DNA of 62,726 nucleotides from Flavobacteriales bacterium. GTDB taxonomy: Bacteria > Bacteroidota > Bacteroidia > Flavobacteriales_G > JALEGO01. A model generated the notes under the pieces. That model did not search any database. It was not told where the DNA came from and saw only the letters and a program-made list of their open reading frames with translations. Location of the stretch: contig JAHDCS010000007.1 in the NCBI GenBank assembly GCA_020629755.1, positions 1 through 62,726 on the forward strand, read 5' to 3'. The translations under genes and the position numbers were made by a program. Of the stretch, positions 27,622 through 38,952 are shown piece after piece; position 1 is the first letter of the stretch; every line of letters begins with the position of its first letter.

Positions 27622-29736
27622 ATGGCTAGAGATTTAAAATATACAAGAAACATAGGAATTGCCGCACATATTGATGCTGGTAAAACAACAACTACCGAGC
27701 GTATTTTATTTTACGCTGGTGTGAATCACAAAATAGGTGAGGTGCACGATGGTGCAGCCACCATGGACTGGATGGCGCAAGAGCAAGAAAGAGGTATTAC
27801 CATTACGTCTGCAGCAACAACTTGTTTTTGGAAGTATAAGAACGATGAATATAAAATTAATATCATCGATACTCCAGGACACGTTGACTTTACTGTAGAG
27901 GTAAACCGCTCTTTACGTGTATTAGATGGTTTAGTATTCTTATTTTCAGCTGTTGATGGGGTTGAGCCTCAATCAGAAACCAACTGGAGACTGGCAGACA
28001 ATTATAACGTTACCCGAATGGGTTTTGTGAATAAGATGGATCGTCAGGGCGCTGATTTTCTCAAGGTAGTTCAGCAAGTGAAAGATATGCTAGGCGGTAA
28101 TGCTGTGCCGATGCAGTTGCCAATTGGCTCTGAAGATGATTTCAAAGGTGTTGTTGATTTAGTGTACAACAAAGGCATGGTCTGGAATGAGAGTGATCAT
28201 GGCATGACCTACGAAGAAGTGCCGATTCCTGATGAGATGAAAGCAGAAGTTGAAGAGTGGAGAGAAAAACTACTAGAATCAGTAGCTGATTTTGATGATA
28301 AGATCATGGAAAAGTATTTTGAAGATCCAAATTCAATTACCCCAGAAGAAATTCTTTCAGCACTAAGAAAAGCTTGTATTGCCAATGAAGTGATTCCAAT
28401 GTTCTGCGGTTCAGCGTTTAAGAACAAAGGCGTGCAAACCATGCTTGATTATGTGATGGAGCTTATGCCTTCTCCTTTAGATATGGATAATATCACAGGA
28501 ACTGATCCTAATACAGAACAAGAAATTTCTAGAAAACCTTCAACAGAAGAGCCTTTTTCAGCTTTAGCATTTAAAATTGCAACTGATCCATTTGTAGGTA
28601 GACTTTGCTTTTTTAGAACGTATTCTGGTAAGTTAGATGCAGGTTCTTATGTATTTAATTCTAGAAGTGGTAAAAAAGAAAGAATTTCTAGAATTTTCCA
28701 GATGCATGCCAATAAACAGAATTCAATTCCTTGTATAGAAGCAGGCGATATTGGAGCGGGTGTTGGTTTTAAAGACATTAAAACAGGTGATACGCTTTGT
28801 GATGAGAAAAATCATATCGTATTAGAGTCTATGGATTTTCCTGATCCAGTAATTGCCATTGCTATTGAACCTAAGACTCAAGCCGATATTGATAAATTAG
28901 GGATGGCTTTAGCTAAATTATCTGAAGAAGATCCAACCTTTACGGCTAAAACTGATGAAGAATCAGGGCAAACCATTATCAGCGGAATGGGTGAGCTTCA
29001 CTTAGATATTATTGTAGACAGACTTAAAAGAGAATTTAAGGTAGAGGTTAACCAAGGAGCGCCTCAAGTTTCTTACAGAGAAACGATTAATTCTTCTGTA
29101 GATCACAGAGAGATTCACAAAAAACAATCTGGTGGTTCAGGTCAGTTTGCAGATATGTCTATTACCATTGGTGCATTAGAGACAGAGGAAGAAAAAGAAA
29201 AAGGAGGCTTGGTTTTTGTTAACCAAATTAAAGGAGGAAATATTCCAAAAGAATTTATTCCGGCTATTGAAAAGTCGTTTAAAAACTGTTTAGAGGCAGG
29301 CGTGTTAGCAGGTTACCCTATGCAAGGTATGAAGGTCGTGCTTAAAGATGGGTCTTACCACGCAGTTGATTCTGATGCCCTTTCATTTGAAATTTGCGCC
29401 CGATCAGCCTTTAAGGCAGCAGCGCCTCAGTGTAATCCAGTCTTACTGGAGCCTATCATGAAGCTTGAGGTATTAACACCTGAGGAGTATATGGGGAGTA
29501 TTGTTGGAGATGTTAATAGAAGAAGAGGTCAGGTTGAAGGCATGGACGACAGAAATGGTTCAAAAGTCATTAAGGCAAAAGTGCCTCTCTCAGAAATGTT
29601 TGGGTATGTGACCGCTTTAAGAACCTTATCTTCTGGTAGAGCAACTTCTACTATGGAATTTTCACACTACGATACCTGTCCGAAAAACATTTCAGAAGAA
29701 GTAATCGCAAAAGTAAATGGTAAAGTAACCGCTTAA
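27622..29736 (+). CDS. fusA: Translation elongation factor G
   Basis: 704-residue translocase GTPase. G-domain motifs are [12 protein letters not shown] (P-loop), [11 protein letters not shown] (switch I), DTPGHVDF and NKMDRQGAD. Domain IV/V residues [14 protein letters not shown] and [15 protein letters not shown] are present. Its place after rpsG, with no tuf following, is the Bacteroidota arrangement of the str operon. rpsJ follows after 11 bases. Confidence 0.98.
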   Translation: MARDLKYTRNIGIAAHIDAGKTTTTERILFYAGVNHKIGEVHDGAATMDWMAQEQERGITITSAATTCFWKYKNDEYKINIIDTPGHVDFTVEVNRSLRVLDGLVFLFSAVDGVEPQSETNWRLADNYNVTRMGFVNKMDRQGADFLKVVQQVKDMLGGNAVPMQLPIGSEDDFKGVVDLVYNKGMVWNESDHGMTYEEVPIPDEMKAEVEEWREKLLESVADFDDKIMEKYFEDPNSITPEEILSALRKACIANEVIPMFCGSAFKNKGVQTMLDYVMELMPSPLDMDNITGTDPNTEQEISRKPSTEEPFSALAFKIATDPFVGRLCFFRTYSGKLDAGSYVFNSRSGKKERISRIFQMHANKQNSIPCIEAGDIGAGVGFKDIKTGDTLCDEKNHIVLESMDFPDPVIAIAIEPKTQADIDKLGMALAKLSEEDPTFTAKTDEESGQTIISGMGELHLDIIVDRLKREFKVEVNQGAPQVSYRETINSSVDHREIHKKQSGGSGQFADMSITIGALETEEEKEKGGLVFVNQIKGGNIPKEFIPAIEKSFKNCLEAGVLAGYPMQGMKVVLKDGSYHAVDSDALSFEICARSAFKAAAPQCNPVLLEPIMKLEVLTPEEYMGSIVGDVNRRRGQVEGMDDRNGSKVIKAKVPLSEMFGYVTALRTLSSGRATSTMEFSHYDTCPKNISEEVIAKVNGKVTA

Positions 29737-29747
29737 TTAAAAGAAAC

Positions 29748-30056
29748 ATGGCACAGAAAATAAGAATAAAACTTCAGTCTTTTGATTATAATTTGGTAGA
29801 TAAATCTGCTGAGAAGATTGTAAAGACCGTAAAATCAACTGGTGCAGTAGTTAACGGACCTATTCCTTTACCTACGCATAAAAGAATCTATACAGTGCTT
29901 AAGTCGCCTCATGTTAATAAAAAAGCAAGAGAGCAGTTTCAACTAAGTGCTCATAAACGCTTAATGGATATTTATAGTTCGTCAACGAAAACCATTGATG
30001 CATTAAAGAATTTAGAATTGCCTAGTGGTCTTAACATTGATATTAAGGTGGTTTAA
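29748..30056 (+). CDS. rpsJ: 30S ribosomal protein S10
   Basis: 102 residues. Head protein of the small subunit, which in other bacteria also pairs with NusB in antitermination. The motifs [28 protein letters not shown] and DIKV end are normal. A 55-base gap to rplC, rich in A and G, is the longest inside the cluster and shows no hairpin. Confidence 0.98.
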   Translation: MAQKIRIKLQSFDYNLVDKSAEKIVKTVKSTGAVVNGPIPLPTHKRIYTVLKSPHVNKKAREQFQLSAHKRLMDIYSSSTKTIDALKNLELPSGLNIDIKVV

Positions 30057-30111
30057 ATAAAAGAGTAAAATAAAAGAAGTAAAAGCGATAGAAGGTAATA
30101 ATTAAGCTATT

Positions 30112-30822
30112 ATGTCAGGAATTATTGGAAAAAAAATAGGTATGACAAGCGTGTTTAGTCCACAGGGCAAAAACCTTGCTTGTACATTGATAGAAGCGGG
30201 CCCTTGTGTGATCACGCAAGTTAGAACCCAAGATAAAGATGGGTACGAAGCCCTACAGTTGGCTTTTGACGACAAAAAAGATAAAAACACAGCCAAGTCT
30301 CTTTTAGGACATTTTAAAAAAGCAAAAACATCTCCTAAGAAAAAACTTGTTGAGTTTGCGGTTTTTAATCCTCCCATAGAGAAAAAAGAAGCTGCTGATG
30401 CAGAAAATCAAGAAGGTCAGGCAACAGAAACAGCTGAAGCCCCAGCAGAAAATTCAAAAGAAAAAGTATTTAAGTTAGGAGACACCGTTAAGGTTAATGT
30501 TTTTCAAGCAGGTGATTTTGTGGATGTTTCTGGCGTATCAAAAGGTAAAGGGTTTCAAGGTGTTGTGAAAAGACACGGATTTGCTGGTGTAGGACAAGCT
30601 ACCCATGGTCAGCATAACAGATTAAGAGCACCTGGTTCTATTGGTGCTGCTTCATATCCTGCCCGTGTATTCAAAGGCATGAAAATGGCCGGAAGAATGG
30701 GGGGTGAAAAGGTAAAGGTTCAGAATCTTGAAGTGGTTAAAGTTATTTCAGAGAAGAATTTAATCCTTATAAAAGGAGCCATTCCGGGCCCAACAGGTTC
30801 ATATGTAACCATTCAAAAATAA
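30112..30822 (+). CDS. rplC: 50S ribosomal protein L3 with an acidic insertion
   Basis: Early-assembly 23S rRNA-binding protein near the peptidyl-transferase centre. At 236 residues it is about 27 longer than E. coli L3. The extra length is an Ala/Glu-rich insert at residues 87-118 ([20 protein letters not shown]), between the usual EFAVF strand and [12 protein letters not shown]. The core [17 protein letters not shown] and [18 protein letters not shown] is well conserved. The insert should lie on the solvent side (inference). Confidence 0.97.
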   Translation: MSGIIGKKIGMTSVFSPQGKNLACTLIEAGPCVITQVRTQDKDGYEALQLAFDDKKDKNTAKSLLGHFKKAKTSPKKKLVEFAVFNPPIEKKEAADAENQEGQATETAEAPAENSKEKVFKLGDTVKVNVFQAGDFVDVSGVSKGKGFQGVVKRHGFAGVGQATHGQHNRLRAPGSIGAASYPARVFKGMKMAGRMGGEKVKVQNLEVVKVISEKNLILIKGAIPGPTGSYVTIQK

Positions 30823-30828
30823 TTGAAG

Positions 30829-31470
30829 ATGAGTTTAGAAGTTTTAAATATCACAGGAAAAGCGACTTCAGCAAAAGTATCTTTAAAGAAAGACATTTTT
30901 GATGTTAAGCCTAACGATCATGCGATCTATTTAGCAGTAAAACAACACTTAGCGAATAAGCGTCAGGGTACGCATAAAGCAAAAGAAGTGAGCGAACTAA
31001 GTGGCAGTACACGAAAGATAAAAAAACAAAAAGGTACTGGAACAGCTCGTGCCGGAAGTATAAAAAGCCCACTATTCAGAGGTGGGGCTCGAGTATTTGG
31101 TCCTAAACCAAGAAATTACGGCTTTAAATTGAATAAAAAAGTCAAAGAATTGGCTCGTAAATCGGCTTTATCTTACAAAGCAAAAGACAAAGACTTAATG
31201 GTTATTGAAGACTTTTCAATGGATAAGATAAGCACTAAGAAATTCTCTGAAATTTTAAGTAATCTTAAAACTGACAATAACCGAGTGCTCATGTTAACAC
31301 AAGATTACGATAAAAACATTTATTTATCGGCCAGAAATATTCCGTTTGCAAATGTAAAGAGAGCTGCTGATGCCTCTACCTACGACATCATGAAGGCCAC
31401 TAAAGTAATTGTAACAAAATCTGCAATGGCAACACTTGAAAACACATTAAATAAGAAAGATGAAAAGTAG
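30829..31470 (+). CDS. rplD: 50S ribosomal protein L4
   Basis: 213 residues from ATG 30829; an in-frame TTG two codons earlier is less likely. It lines the exit tunnel. The basic loop KIKKQKGTGTARAGSIKSP and GGARVFGPKPRNYGFKLNKK are the tunnel-tip signature where macrolide-resistance changes occur in other bacteria. The end overlaps rplW by 11 bases. Confidence 0.98.
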   Translation: MSLEVLNITGKATSAKVSLKKDIFDVKPNDHAIYLAVKQHLANKRQGTHKAKEVSELSGSTRKIKKQKGTGTARAGSIKSPLFRGGARVFGPKPRNYGFKLNKKVKELARKSALSYKAKDKDLMVIEDFSMDKISTKKFSEILSNLKTDNNRVLMLTQDYDKNIYLSARNIPFANVKRAADASTYDIMKATKVIVTKSAMATLENTLNKKDEK

Positions 31471-31756
31471 TATTGTTATTAAACCACTGGTTTCAGAAAA
31501 GTATACCAATGTGTTGGAGCCACAAGGAAAATACACTTTTCTTGTCAACAGAAACGCCAACAAAATTGAGATTAAAAACGAAGTTGAAAAAATTTATGGA
31601 GTGAGCGTGCAAGATGTGAATACCATGAATTACTTTGGTAAATCTAAAAGAAGATACACTAAAACAGGCTTACATGTTGGAAGAACACCTTCTTACAAAA
31701 AAGCAGTAGTTCAGGTATTTGACGGAGAAGAGATTGACTTTTTTAAAAATATATAA
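31460..31756 (+). CDS. rplW: 50S ribosomal protein L23
   Basis: 98 residues, at the tunnel exit where trigger factor and SRP dock. Conserved VIKPLVSEKYTN and NANKIEIKNEVEKIYGV. The ATG lies inside the last codons of rplD, an 11-base overlap indicating coupled translation. Confidence 0.97.
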   Translation: MKSSIVIKPLVSEKYTNVLEPQGKYTFLVNRNANKIEIKNEVEKIYGVSVQDVNTMNYFGKSKRRYTKTGLHVGRTPSYKKAVVQVFDGEEIDFFKNI

Positions 31757-31759
31757 ATT

Positions 31760-32584
31760 ATGGCCGTAAAGAAAATAAAACCAACAACTCCAGGTCAAAG
31801 ATTTAAGATCATAAGCTCTTTTGATGAGATTACGGCTTCTAGACCAGAAAAAAGCTTAACAAAGGGTAAAAAATCTTCTGGCGGTAGAAATAACAAAGGA
31901 AAGATGACCATGCGTTATCTAGGCGGTGGACACAAAAGAAAGTACAGAGAGATTGATTTCAAAAGAAACAAATTTGGAGTGCCTGCCACGGTAAAAGCGA
32001 TTGAGTACGATCCAAATAGAAATGCTAGAATAGCTCTTTTATACTACGTAGACGGAGAAAAGCGTTATATCATTGCGCCTAATGGGCTTAAGGTTGGCGA
32101 TCAATTAAATTCTGGAAAAGGGGTAAATCCTAATGTAGGAAATGCACTTTTTTTATCAGAGATACCTTTAGGTACAATTATTCACAATATTGAGTTACGT
32201 CCTGGACAAGGGGCTAAGATGGCTCGAAGCGCAGGTTCTTATGTGCAATTACAGGCAAGAGAAGGCAAGCATGCTACAGTGAAGCTTCCGTCTGGCGAAA
32301 CCAGATTAGTATTAACTACATGCATGGCAACTATTGGTGCAGTAGGAAATTCAGACCATAATCTTGAGCGTTCTGGTAAAGCAGGTAGATCAAGATGGCT
32401 CGGAAGACGACCCAGAACTAGACCAGTAGCTATGAACCCTGTCGATCACCCAATGGGCGGTGGAGAAGGTAGAGCTTCAGGAGGTCATCCTAGAAGTAGA
32501 AATGGCGTTCCAGCAAAAGGATACAAGACAAGAGCGAAGAAAAAATCGTCGAATAAGTACATTTTAGAAAGAAGAAAAAAATAA
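31760..32584 (+). CDS. rplB: 50S ribosomal protein L2
   Basis: 274 residues, needed for subunit association and peptidyl transfer. [36 protein letters not shown] and the essential C-terminal [18 protein letters not shown] with its conserved His are intact. It starts 3 bases after rplW. Confidence 0.98.
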   Translation: MAVKKIKPTTPGQRFKIISSFDEITASRPEKSLTKGKKSSGGRNNKGKMTMRYLGGGHKRKYREIDFKRNKFGVPATVKAIEYDPNRNARIALLYYVDGEKRYIIAPNGLKVGDQLNSGKGVNPNVGNALFLSEIPLGTIIHNIELRPGQGAKMARSAGSYVQLQAREGKHATVKLPSGETRLVLTTCMATIGAVGNSDHNLERSGKAGRSRWLGRRPRTRPVAMNPVDHPMGGGEGRASGGHPRSRNGVPAKGYKTRAKKKSSNKYILERRKK

Positions 32585-32592
32585 GTTAAAAG

Positions 32593-32859
32593 ATGAGTAG
32601 ATCCCTAAAAAAACCACCATTTGTTCATTATAAACTCAATCAACGCGTTTTAAATGCACAAGAGTCACAAAAAAAAGATGTGATTAAGACCTGGTCAAGA
32701 GCGTCAATGATTACGCCTGATTTTGTAGGATTAACTATAGCTGTTCACAATGGCAAGCAGTTTATTCCGGTCTATGTAACAGAAAACATGGTAGGGCATA
32801 AGTTAGGTGAATTTTCACCAACACGAAACTTTAGAGGTCACGGAGGAAAGAAAAAGTAA
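32593..32859 (+). CDS. rpsS: 30S ribosomal protein S19
   Basis: 88 residues. Head protein contacting A- and P-site t[36 protein letters not shown] and [17 protein letters not shown] match the family throughout. Confidence 0.98.
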   Translation: MSRSLKKPPFVHYKLNQRVLNAQESQKKDVIKTWSRASMITPDFVGLTIAVHNGKQFIPVYVTENMVGHKLGEFSPTRNFRGHGGKKK

Positions 32860-32878
32860 CCTGAAATCGTAAAACGAA

Positions 32879-33271
32879 ATGGGAAAAAGAAAACATATAT
32901 CCGCTCAAGCTATAAAAGAAGCAAATAAAACAAAATATTTTGCGAAACTAAACAATTGCCCAACATCTCCAAGAAAAATGAGATTAGTGGCCGATTTGGT
33001 TAGAGGTATGAGCGTAGAAAAAGCTTCTGGAGTGCTTCAATTTACCAAGAAGCATGCAGCTAGAGATATTGAAAAACTATTAACTTCAGCCATTCATAAT
33101 TTCGAAGCTAAGTCAGGCGAAAGATGGGAAAATGCAAATCTTTTCATTAAAGAGATATGCGTTAATCAATCTAAAACATTGAAAAGAATGCAAACGGCTC
33201 CACAGGGAAGAGCATATAGAATAAGAAAACGGTCAAATCACGTGACCATAGTACTCGATAAACAAGCATAA
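32879..33271 (+). CDS. rplV: 50S ribosomal protein L22
   Basis: 130 residues, about 20 more than E. coli because of a basic N-terminal extension before [22 protein letters not shown]. The tunnel beta-hairpin lies at [19 protein letters not shown]. It follows rpsS by 19 bases and is 2 bases before rpsC. Confidence 0.97.
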   Translation: MGKRKHISAQAIKEANKTKYFAKLNNCPTSPRKMRLVADLVRGMSVEKASGVLQFTKKHAARDIEKLLTSAIHNFEAKSGERWENANLFIKEICVNQSKTLKRMQTAPQGRAYRIRKRSNHVTIVLDKQA

Positions 33272-33273
33272 GC

Positions 33274-33987
33274 ATGGGTCAAAAAACAAATCCAACAGGA
33301 AATAGATTAGGCTTCATCAAAGGATGGGATTCTAATTGGTATGGCGGAAGGTCATACGGTGACAAAATCTTAGAAGACTACAAAATCCGTCGCTACATAG
33401 ACGCACGTTTAAGAAAAGCAAGTATTTCTAAGATCGTGATTGAAAGAACGCTGAAAATTGTTACGGTAACCATTTATACAGCGCGCCCAGGTGTTATTAT
33501 TGGTAAGGGTGGATCTGAGGTTGATCGATTAAGAGAAGAGCTTAAAAAGCTAACTTCTAAAGAAGTTCAGATCAATATTTTTGAGATTAAACGCCCTGAT
33601 ATAGATGCTAAATTAGTCGCAGACAGTATCTCACGCCAAATTGAAGGAAGAATTTCTCACAGAAGAGCGATTAAGCTTGCCATTGGCTCTGCCATTAGAA
33701 TGGGAGCTGAAGGTATAAAAGTGACAATTTCAGGCAGAATAAACGGTGCAGATATGGCACGTACAGAAATGTACAAAGAAGGTAGAACACCTTTGCACAC
33801 CTTTAGAGCCGATATTGATTATGCGCTTTCAGAAGCACAAACTACTTATGGCACGATTGGCATTAAGGTTTGGATTTGTAAAGGAGAAGTTTTTGGTAAG
33901 AGAGACTTATCTCCAACTTTTGGTTTGAAAAATAATAATAGAAGATCTTCTGGACAAAAGAGCCAGAGAATGTCTAATAAAAAGTAA
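33274..33987 (+). CDS. rpsC: 30S ribosomal protein S3
   Basis: 237 residues lining the mRNA entry channel. The KH domain has the GxxG loop in [18 protein letters not shown]. The C-terminal domain shows [18 protein letters not shown] and [15 protein letters not shown]. The last ~30 residues are a basic, Ser/Asn/Gln-rich tail common in Bacteroidota. Confidence 0.98.
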   Translation: MGQKTNPTGNRLGFIKGWDSNWYGGRSYGDKILEDYKIRRYIDARLRKASISKIVIERTLKIVTVTIYTARPGVIIGKGGSEVDRLREELKKLTSKEVQINIFEIKRPDIDAKLVADSISRQIEGRISHRRAIKLAIGSAIRMGAEGIKVTISGRINGADMARTEMYKEGRTPLHTFRADIDYALSEAQTTYGTIGIKVWICKGEVFGKRDLSPTFGLKNNNRRSSGQKSQRMSNKK

Positions 33988-33993
33988 TGTAAG

Positions 33994-34413
33994 ATGTTAT
34001 CTCCAAAGAAAACAAAATATAGAAAACGACAGAAAGGCAGATCAAAAGGCATCGCTTACAGAGGTGCTCAAATATCTTTTGGTTCTTTTGGTTTGAAGTC
34101 TTTAAAAACAGGATGGTTAACCTCTAGGCAAATAGAAGCTGCGAGGATTGCCTTGACCAGACACATGAAAAGAGAAGGTCAAGTATGGATTCGTGTTTTT
34201 CCAGACAAGCCCATTACATCTAAGCCCGCTGAAGTACGTATGGGTAAAGGTAAAGGAGCTCATTCACATTGGGTTGCCCCTATAAAACCCGGAACCATAA
34301 TGTTTGAAATTGATGGGGTAGATCAAACTGTAGCAAAAGAAGCATTGCGATTAGCGGCTCAAAAGCTTCCTGTGACTACAAAATTTGTTGTGCGAAGAGA
34401 TTTAATTCAGTAA
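33994..34413 (+). CDS. rplP: 50S ribosomal protein L16
   Basis: 139 residues, positioning tRNA in the A and P sites. [35 protein letters not shown] and [18 protein letters not shown] are conserved. Confidence 0.98.
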   Translation: MLSPKKTKYRKRQKGRSKGIAYRGAQISFGSFGLKSLKTGWLTSRQIEAARIALTRHMKREGQVWIRVFPDKPITSKPAEVRMGKGKGAHSHWVAPIKPGTIMFEIDGVDQTVAKEALRLAAQKLPVTTKFVVRRDLIQ

Positions 34414-34437
34414 TTTTGCCGTTTAAAACACCCAGAG

Positions 34438-34632
34438 ATGAAGAAAAATAGTCAAATAGTAGAAATGAGTATTGAAGAATTAACAGAAGAATTTTCTCTT
34501 CAATCTGAGGCTATTAAAAAATTAAAGTTTAATCATGCTATAGCGCCTTTAGAAAGCCCTTCTCAAATCAAAAATACGAGAAGATATATAGCAAGATTAC
34601 AAACAGAAATAACCCGTAGATCAAAAGCGTGA
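34438..34632 (+). CDS. rpmC: 50S ribosomal protein L29
   Basis: 64-residue two-helix protein at the tunnel exit. [20 protein letters not shown] and the C-terminal [18 protein letters not shown] fit the family. Its TGA overlaps the rpsQ ATG by one base. Confidence 0.95.
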   Translation: MKKNSQIVEMSIEELTEEFSLQSEAIKKLKFNHAIAPLESPSQIKNTRRYIARLQTEITRRSKA

Positions 34633-34886
34633 TGGAAAGAAATTTAAGAAAAGAGAGAATTGGTATTGTTTCTAGCAACAAGATGGATAAATCCATCACC
34701 GTTAAAGTAGAGCGTAAAGTAAAGCATCCTACCTACGGAAAGTTCATTAAAAAAACAACCAAATTTACTGCTCATGATGAAAAGAATGAGTGTGGTATAG
34801 GTGATACAGTAAAGGTTATGGAGACGCGTCCATTGAGCAAGTCAAAAAGATGGAGACTAGTACAAATAATCGAGAAAGCGAAGTAA
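34632..34886 (+). CDS. rpsQ: 30S ribosomal protein S17
   Basis: 84 residues from ATG 34632, overlapping the rpmC stop (TGATG); a GTG one codon earlier is less likely. [37 protein letters not shown] and [14 protein letters not shown] are the family signature. Confidence 0.97.
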   Translation: MERNLRKERIGIVSSNKMDKSITVKVERKVKHPTYGKFIKKTTKFTAHDEKNECGIGDTVKVMETRPLSKSKRWRLVQIIEKAK

Positions 34887-34887
34887 A

Positions 34888-35256
34888 ATGGTACAACAAG
34901 AATCAAGATTAAAAGTAGCAGATAATAGTGGTGCAAAAGAAGTACTTTGCATCAGAGTGTTAGGTGGCACAAAAAGACGTTATGCCTCATTGGGCGATAA
35001 AATAGTGTGTTCTGTTAAGTCAGCTATGCCTTCTGGTAATATTAAAAAAGGAGCAGTGACTAAAGCAGTTGTCGTGCGTACCAAGAAAGAAGTGAGAAGA
35101 GCTGATGGATCATACATCCGTTTTGACGACAACGCTGTAGTGTTGTTAGGCGCTACTGATGAAATGAGAGGTACACGTGTTTTCGGACCAGTTGCCAGAG
35201 AGTTGAGAGATAAGCAGTATATGAAAGTAGTATCATTAGCACCAGAAGTACTATAA
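34888..35256 (+). CDS. rplN: 50S ribosomal protein L14
   Basis: 122 residues, at the subunit interface. Starts [19 protein letters not shown] and shows [20 protein letters not shown] and [13 protein letters not shown]. One base separates it from rpsQ. Confidence 0.98.
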   Translation: MVQQESRLKVADNSGAKEVLCIRVLGGTKRRYASLGDKIVCSVKSAMPSGNIKKGAVTKAVVVRTKKEVRRADGSYIRFDDNAVVLLGATDEMRGTRVFGPVARELRDKQYMKVVSLAPEVL

Positions 35257-35266
35257 AACTAAAAAA

Positions 35267-35587
35267 ATGCAGAGAAAGTTCCACATAAAGAAAGACGATT
35301 TGGTTCGCGTGATTTCAGGAAATCAAAGAGGCAAAGAAGGCAAGGTACTTGAGTTAGATAAAAATAAGAATCGTGCAATTGTCGAAGGGTTAAACATGGT
35401 CTCTAAACACCAAAAACCTGATCGTGCACAAAACGCTGATGGAGGTATCGTTAAAAAAGAAGCGCCCATTCACATTTCTAATTTAATGCTCATTGATGCC
35501 AAAGGAAATGCTACGCGTATTTCTAGAGAAAAAGACAAAGACGGTAAGTCAGTAAGAAAATCAAAAAAATCGGGTGAAATAATCTAG
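35267..35587 (+). CDS. rplX: 50S ribosomal protein L24
   Basis: 106 residues with an N-terminal KOW motif ([19 protein letters not shown]). It is one of the initiators of 50S assembly. [14 protein letters not shown] and [13 protein letters not shown] are conserved. Confidence 0.97.
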   Translation: MQRKFHIKKDDLVRVISGNQRGKEGKVLELDKNKNRAIVEGLNMVSKHQKPDRAQNADGGIVKKEAPIHISNLMLIDAKGNATRISREKDKDGKSVRKSKKSGEII

Positions 35588-35589
35588 TT

Positions 35590-36150
35590 ATGAGTACATC
35601 AAATTACATACCCAGACTGAAAAAGGAGTACAAAGAAACCATTTCAAAGAAGTTACAAGATAAGTATGGTTTTAAGAGCAACATGCGCGTGCCTAAATTA
35701 AAGAAAATAGTACTTAATCAAGGACTAGGAGCAGCTGTTGCAGATAAGAAAATAATTGAACAATCTATAAAAGAACTTTCATCTATCACAGGTCAAAAAG
35801 CAGTCCCTACGTATTCTAGAAAAGATATATCAAACTTTAAATTAAGAAAAGGAGTAGCCATTGGTGCAAAAGTAACACTTCGAGGCACTTTGATGTATGA
35901 ATTTTTAGATCGACTAGTTTCTGTAGCTCTTCCTGGCACAAGGGATTTTAGAGGAATCAAGAGAAATGGCTTTGATGGAAGAGGAAATTATTCTTTTGGT
36001 ATTAAAGAACAAATTATTTTTCCGGAAATCGATATAGATAAAGTGAACCGTATCCAGGGAATGGATGTTACGTTTGTCACATCAACAGACAGCGATCAAG
36101 AGGCATTTGAATTATTAACAGAATTTGGCTTACCCTTTAAAAAGAATTAA
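35590..36150 (+). CDS. rplE: 50S ribosomal protein L5
   Basis: 186 residues, binding 5S rRNA and touching P-site t[32 protein letters not shown] and the C-terminal [18 protein letters not shown] are typical. Confidence 0.98.
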   Translation: MSTSNYIPRLKKEYKETISKKLQDKYGFKSNMRVPKLKKIVLNQGLGAAVADKKIIEQSIKELSSITGQKAVPTYSRKDISNFKLRKGVAIGAKVTLRGTLMYEFLDRLVSVALPGTRDFRGIKRNGFDGRGNYSFGIKEQIIFPEIDIDKVNRIQGMDVTFVTSTDSDQEAFELLTEFGLPFKKN

Positions 36151-36153
36151 GAG

Positions 36154-36423
36154 ATGGCAAAAGAATCAATGAAAGCAAGAGAGCGTAAGCGCCAAAGAAT
36201 GGTCGCTCGATATGCTGAAAAAAGAGAACAATTAAAAGCTGATGGAGATTGGGAGGCTTTACAAAAACTACCAAAAAACTCATCAAAGGTTCGTTTGCAT
36301 AATAGATGTTTAATTACTGGAAGACCAAAAGGATATATGAGACAATTTGGTATTTCTAGAGTAACATTTAGAGAGATGGCAAATCAAGGATTAATCCCAG
36401 GTGTTAAAAAAGCCAGCTGGTAA
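36154..36423 (+). CDS. rpsN: 30S ribosomal protein S14
   Basis: 89 residues of the zinc-independent (C-minus) type: no CxxC pairs are present. [22 protein letters not shown] and [19 protein letters not shown] are conserved. Confidence 0.97.
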   Translation: MAKESMKARERKRQRMVARYAEKREQLKADGDWEALQKLPKNSSKVRLHNRCLITGRPKGYMRQFGISRVTFREMANQGLIPGVKKASW

Positions 36424-36435
36424 AAAGATAGAATT

Positions 36436-36831
36436 ATGACAGATACAGTTGCAGATTACTTAACAAGAGTTAGAAATGCCATTATGGCTAAGCATAAGGT
36501 GGTTGAAATACCAGCGTCAAATCTTAAAAAAGATATAACGAAGGTGTTGCATGATAAAGGGTATATTTTGAATTATAAATTTGAAGATCAAACGGCCCAA
36601 GGGACGATTAAAATTGCCTTAAAGTACCACCCTGTTACTAAAGTTTCAGCGATTAGAAAGCTACAAAGAGTGAGTAAGCCAGGTTTAAGAAAATACAGTG
36701 GAGCTAAAGATACTCCACGCGTATTAAACGGTCTTGGTGTTGCTATTATTTCTACCTCAAAAGGTGTGATGACAGATAAAGAGGCCAGAAAGCAAAACGT
36801 CGGAGGCGAAGTATTGTGTTACGTATATTAA
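36436..36831 (+). CDS. rpsH: 30S ribosomal protein S8
   Basis: 131 residues; binds 16S rRNA and, in E. coli, represses the spc operon. [20 protein letters not shown] and the C-terminal [20 protein letters not shown] are present. Confidence 0.98.
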   Translation: MTDTVADYLTRVRNAIMAKHKVVEIPASNLKKDITKVLHDKGYILNYKFEDQTAQGTIKIALKYHPVTKVSAIRKLQRVSKPGLRKYSGAKDTPRVLNGLGVAIISTSKGVMTDKEARKQNVGGEVLCYVY

Positions 36832-36843
36832 ACAAGAGATAAG

Positions 36844-37398
36844 ATGTCTAGAATAGGAAATGCACCCATAGAATTACCACAAGGAGTAACCTTCTCTGTC
36901 AATGAGAATCATTTGGTTACGGTAAAGGGCCCCAAAGGAGAACTCACACAACAAATAGAGCCTTGTGTTGAAGTTAAAGTTGAAGAAAATCAGATTACCT
37001 GTTCACGAATTTCTGAAGCAAAAGACCATAAGGCAAAGCATGGTTTATACAGATCTTTAATCAACAACATGGTTGTTGGAGTTTCTGAAGGGTACAAAAC
37101 CGAACAACAACTTGTTGGGGTTGGTTACAGAGCCACTGTTTCAGGAAATACATTAGATTTAAGCTTAGGGTATTCTCACAATATTGTGATTGGATTACCT
37201 CCAGAGATAAAAGCAAAGGTAGAAACGGTTAAAGGACAACCGCCAATGGTTGTTTTAGAGTCAATAGATAAGCAATTAATTGGACAGGTAGCTGCCAAGA
37301 TAAGATCTTTAAGAAAACCAGAGCCTTATAAAGGTAAAGGAATTAGATTTAAAGGTGAGCACATTAGAAGAAAGGCCGGAAAAGCAGCAGCAAAATAA
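36844..37398 (+). CDS. rplF: 50S ribosomal protein L6
   Basis: 184 residues, two-domain protein near the factor-binding site. MSRIGNAPIELPQGV, VGVGYRATVSG and the C-terminal RKPEPYKGKGIRFKGEHIRRKAGK signature are present. Confidence 0.98.
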   Translation: MSRIGNAPIELPQGVTFSVNENHLVTVKGPKGELTQQIEPCVEVKVEENQITCSRISEAKDHKAKHGLYRSLINNMVVGVSEGYKTEQQLVGVGYRATVSGNTLDLSLGYSHNIVIGLPPEIKAKVETVKGQPPMVVLESIDKQLIGQVAAKIRSLRKPEPYKGKGIRFKGEHIRRKAGKAAAK

Positions 37399-37404
37399 TT
37401 TAAG

Positions 37405-37749
37405 ATGAGCAGTAAAAAAGTACTAAAACGAATTAGAATTAAACGTAGAGTTCGAGCAAATGCCAAAGGCACTGCTGAGAAACCAAGATTTTCAGTGTTT
37501 AGAAGTAACAAAGAGATTTATGCGCAGCTTATTGATGATGTTAAAGGCGTTACCTTGGCTTCATCTTCTTCTGTAAAAGAGAAAAAAGGAAGTAAACTTG
37601 AAAAGGCTGCAAGTGTCGGAAAATCTATTGCTGAAGTCGCTTCAAAATCAGGAGTAAGTTCGGTTTATTTTGATAGAAACGGGTATTTATACCATGGCAG
37701 AGTAAAAGCACTAGCAGACGCTGCAAGAGAAGCAGGTTTGAAATTTTAA
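37405..37749 (+). CDS. rplR: 50S ribosomal protein L18
   Basis: 114 residues, binding 5S rRNA together with L5. [20 protein letters not shown] and [26 protein letters not shown] match the family. Confidence 0.97.
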   Translation: MSSKKVLKRIRIKRRVRANAKGTAEKPRFSVFRSNKEIYAQLIDDVKGVTLASSSSVKEKKGSKLEKAASVGKSIAEVASKSGVSSVYFDRNGYLYHGRVKALADAAREAGLKF

Positions 37750-37764
37750 TAAAGACTGAGAGAG

Positions 37765-38283
37765 ATGAGTATTGCAAATGTAAAAAAAGTAAAATCAAGC
37801 GAAATAGAACTTAAAGATCGCTTGGTAGCCATTCGAAGAGTAACAAAAGTTACCAAAGGGGGGCGAACCTTCAGTTTTTCAGCTATTGTTGTTGTGGGCA
37901 ATGAAAATGGCGTTGTTGGACATGGTCTAGGAAAAGCTAAAGAAGTCACAACAGCTATTGCTAAGGGTATAGATGATGCCAAAAAGAATTTGGTAAAGGT
38001 GCCAGTCGTTAATGCAACGGTGCCTCACCCTCAATACGGAAAATACAGTGGTGCAAAAGTATATTTGAAGCCAGCTTCAAATGGTACAGGAGTTATCGCA
38101 GGTGGTGCTATGCGTGCTGTATTAGAAAGTGTAGGGATAAAAGATGTACTCGGAAAGTCTTTAGGATCTTCCAACCCACATAACGTGGTGAAAGCAACTT
38201 TAGATGCTCTTTTACAAATGCGAGATGCTTACACAGTAGCAGAACACAGAGGAGTAGCTCTAGATAAAGTATTCAACGGGTAG
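37765..38283 (+). CDS. rpsE: 30S ribosomal protein S5
   Basis: 172 residues, important for decoding accuracy. [21 protein letters not shown] and [14 protein letters not shown] form the double-stranded RNA-binding part; [17 protein letters not shown] closes the C-domain. Confidence 0.98.
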   Translation: MSIANVKKVKSSEIELKDRLVAIRRVTKVTKGGRTFSFSAIVVVGNENGVVGHGLGKAKEVTTAIAKGIDDAKKNLVKVPVVNATVPHPQYGKYSGAKVYLKPASNGTGVIAGGAMRAVLESVGIKDVLGKSLGSSNPHNVVKATLDALLQMRDAYTVAEHRGVALDKVFNG

Positions 38284-38299
38284 ATTAGATTAAAGAAGC

Positions 38300-38482
38300 A
38301 TGAAAAAAATTAAAATAACACAAAAAAGAAGTGTCATTGGTCGGCCAAAGAGTCAAAAACTGACCATTCAAGCTTTAGGCTTAAGAAAATTGAATCAAAC
38401 CGTTCAGCACAATGCAACAGAGCAAGTGATGGGGATGGTTCAAAAAGTAGCACACTTAATTGAAGTTGAAGAAGTCAAGTAA
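38300..38482 (+). CDS. rpmD: 50S ribosomal protein L30
   Basis: 60 residues. KKIKITQKRSVIGRPKSQK, TIQALGLRKLNQTV and VQHNATEQVMGMV match the L30 core. It sits 2 bases before rplO. Confidence 0.96.
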   Translation: MKKIKITQKRSVIGRPKSQKLTIQALGLRKLNQTVQHNATEQVMGMVQKVAHLIEVEEVK

Positions 38483-38484
38483 TT

Positions 38485-38943
38485 ATGAAACTCAATAATT
38501 TAACACCAGCAAAAGGATCTATTAAAACCTCAAAACGTATAGGTAGAGGTGAAGGTTCTGGTAAAGGAGGTACAGCCACAAAAGGCCACAAAGGTCAAAA
38601 ATCAAGATCTGGCTACAGTAAAAAGAACGGCTTTGAAGGGGGGCAAATGCCTATTCAAAGACGAGTGCCTAAATTTGGTTTTAAAAACCCAAATAGAGTA
38701 GAATACAAGGCCATAAATCTTGATGTTTTACAAACTTTAGCAGACAATAAAAAGGCTAAAAAAATTGATAAAGCATTTTTAGTTGCAAATGGTATTCTTT
38801 CAAAGAATGATTTATTCAAGGTGCTTTCTAGAGGAGAGTTATCGGCATCATTAGAAGTTGTTGCTGACGCTTGTTCTAAAAAAGCAAAAGAAATCATCGA
38901 ATCTAAAGGAGGATCAGTTAGTGTTCCTGAAAAAAAGAAGTAA
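38485..38943 (+). CDS. rplO: 50S ribosomal protein L15
   Basis: 152 residues. The Gly-rich basic N-terminus GRGEGSGKGGTATKGHKGQKSRSG penetrates 23S rRNA in known structures. GFEGGQMPIQRRVPKFGF follows. secY starts 9 bases downstream. Confidence 0.97.
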   Translation: MKLNNLTPAKGSIKTSKRIGRGEGSGKGGTATKGHKGQKSRSGYSKKNGFEGGQMPIQRRVPKFGFKNPNRVEYKAINLDVLQTLADNKKAKKIDKAFLVANGILSKNDLFKVLSRGELSASLEVVADACSKKAKEIIESKGGSVSVPEKKK

Positions 38944-38952
38944 GCAAGTATT

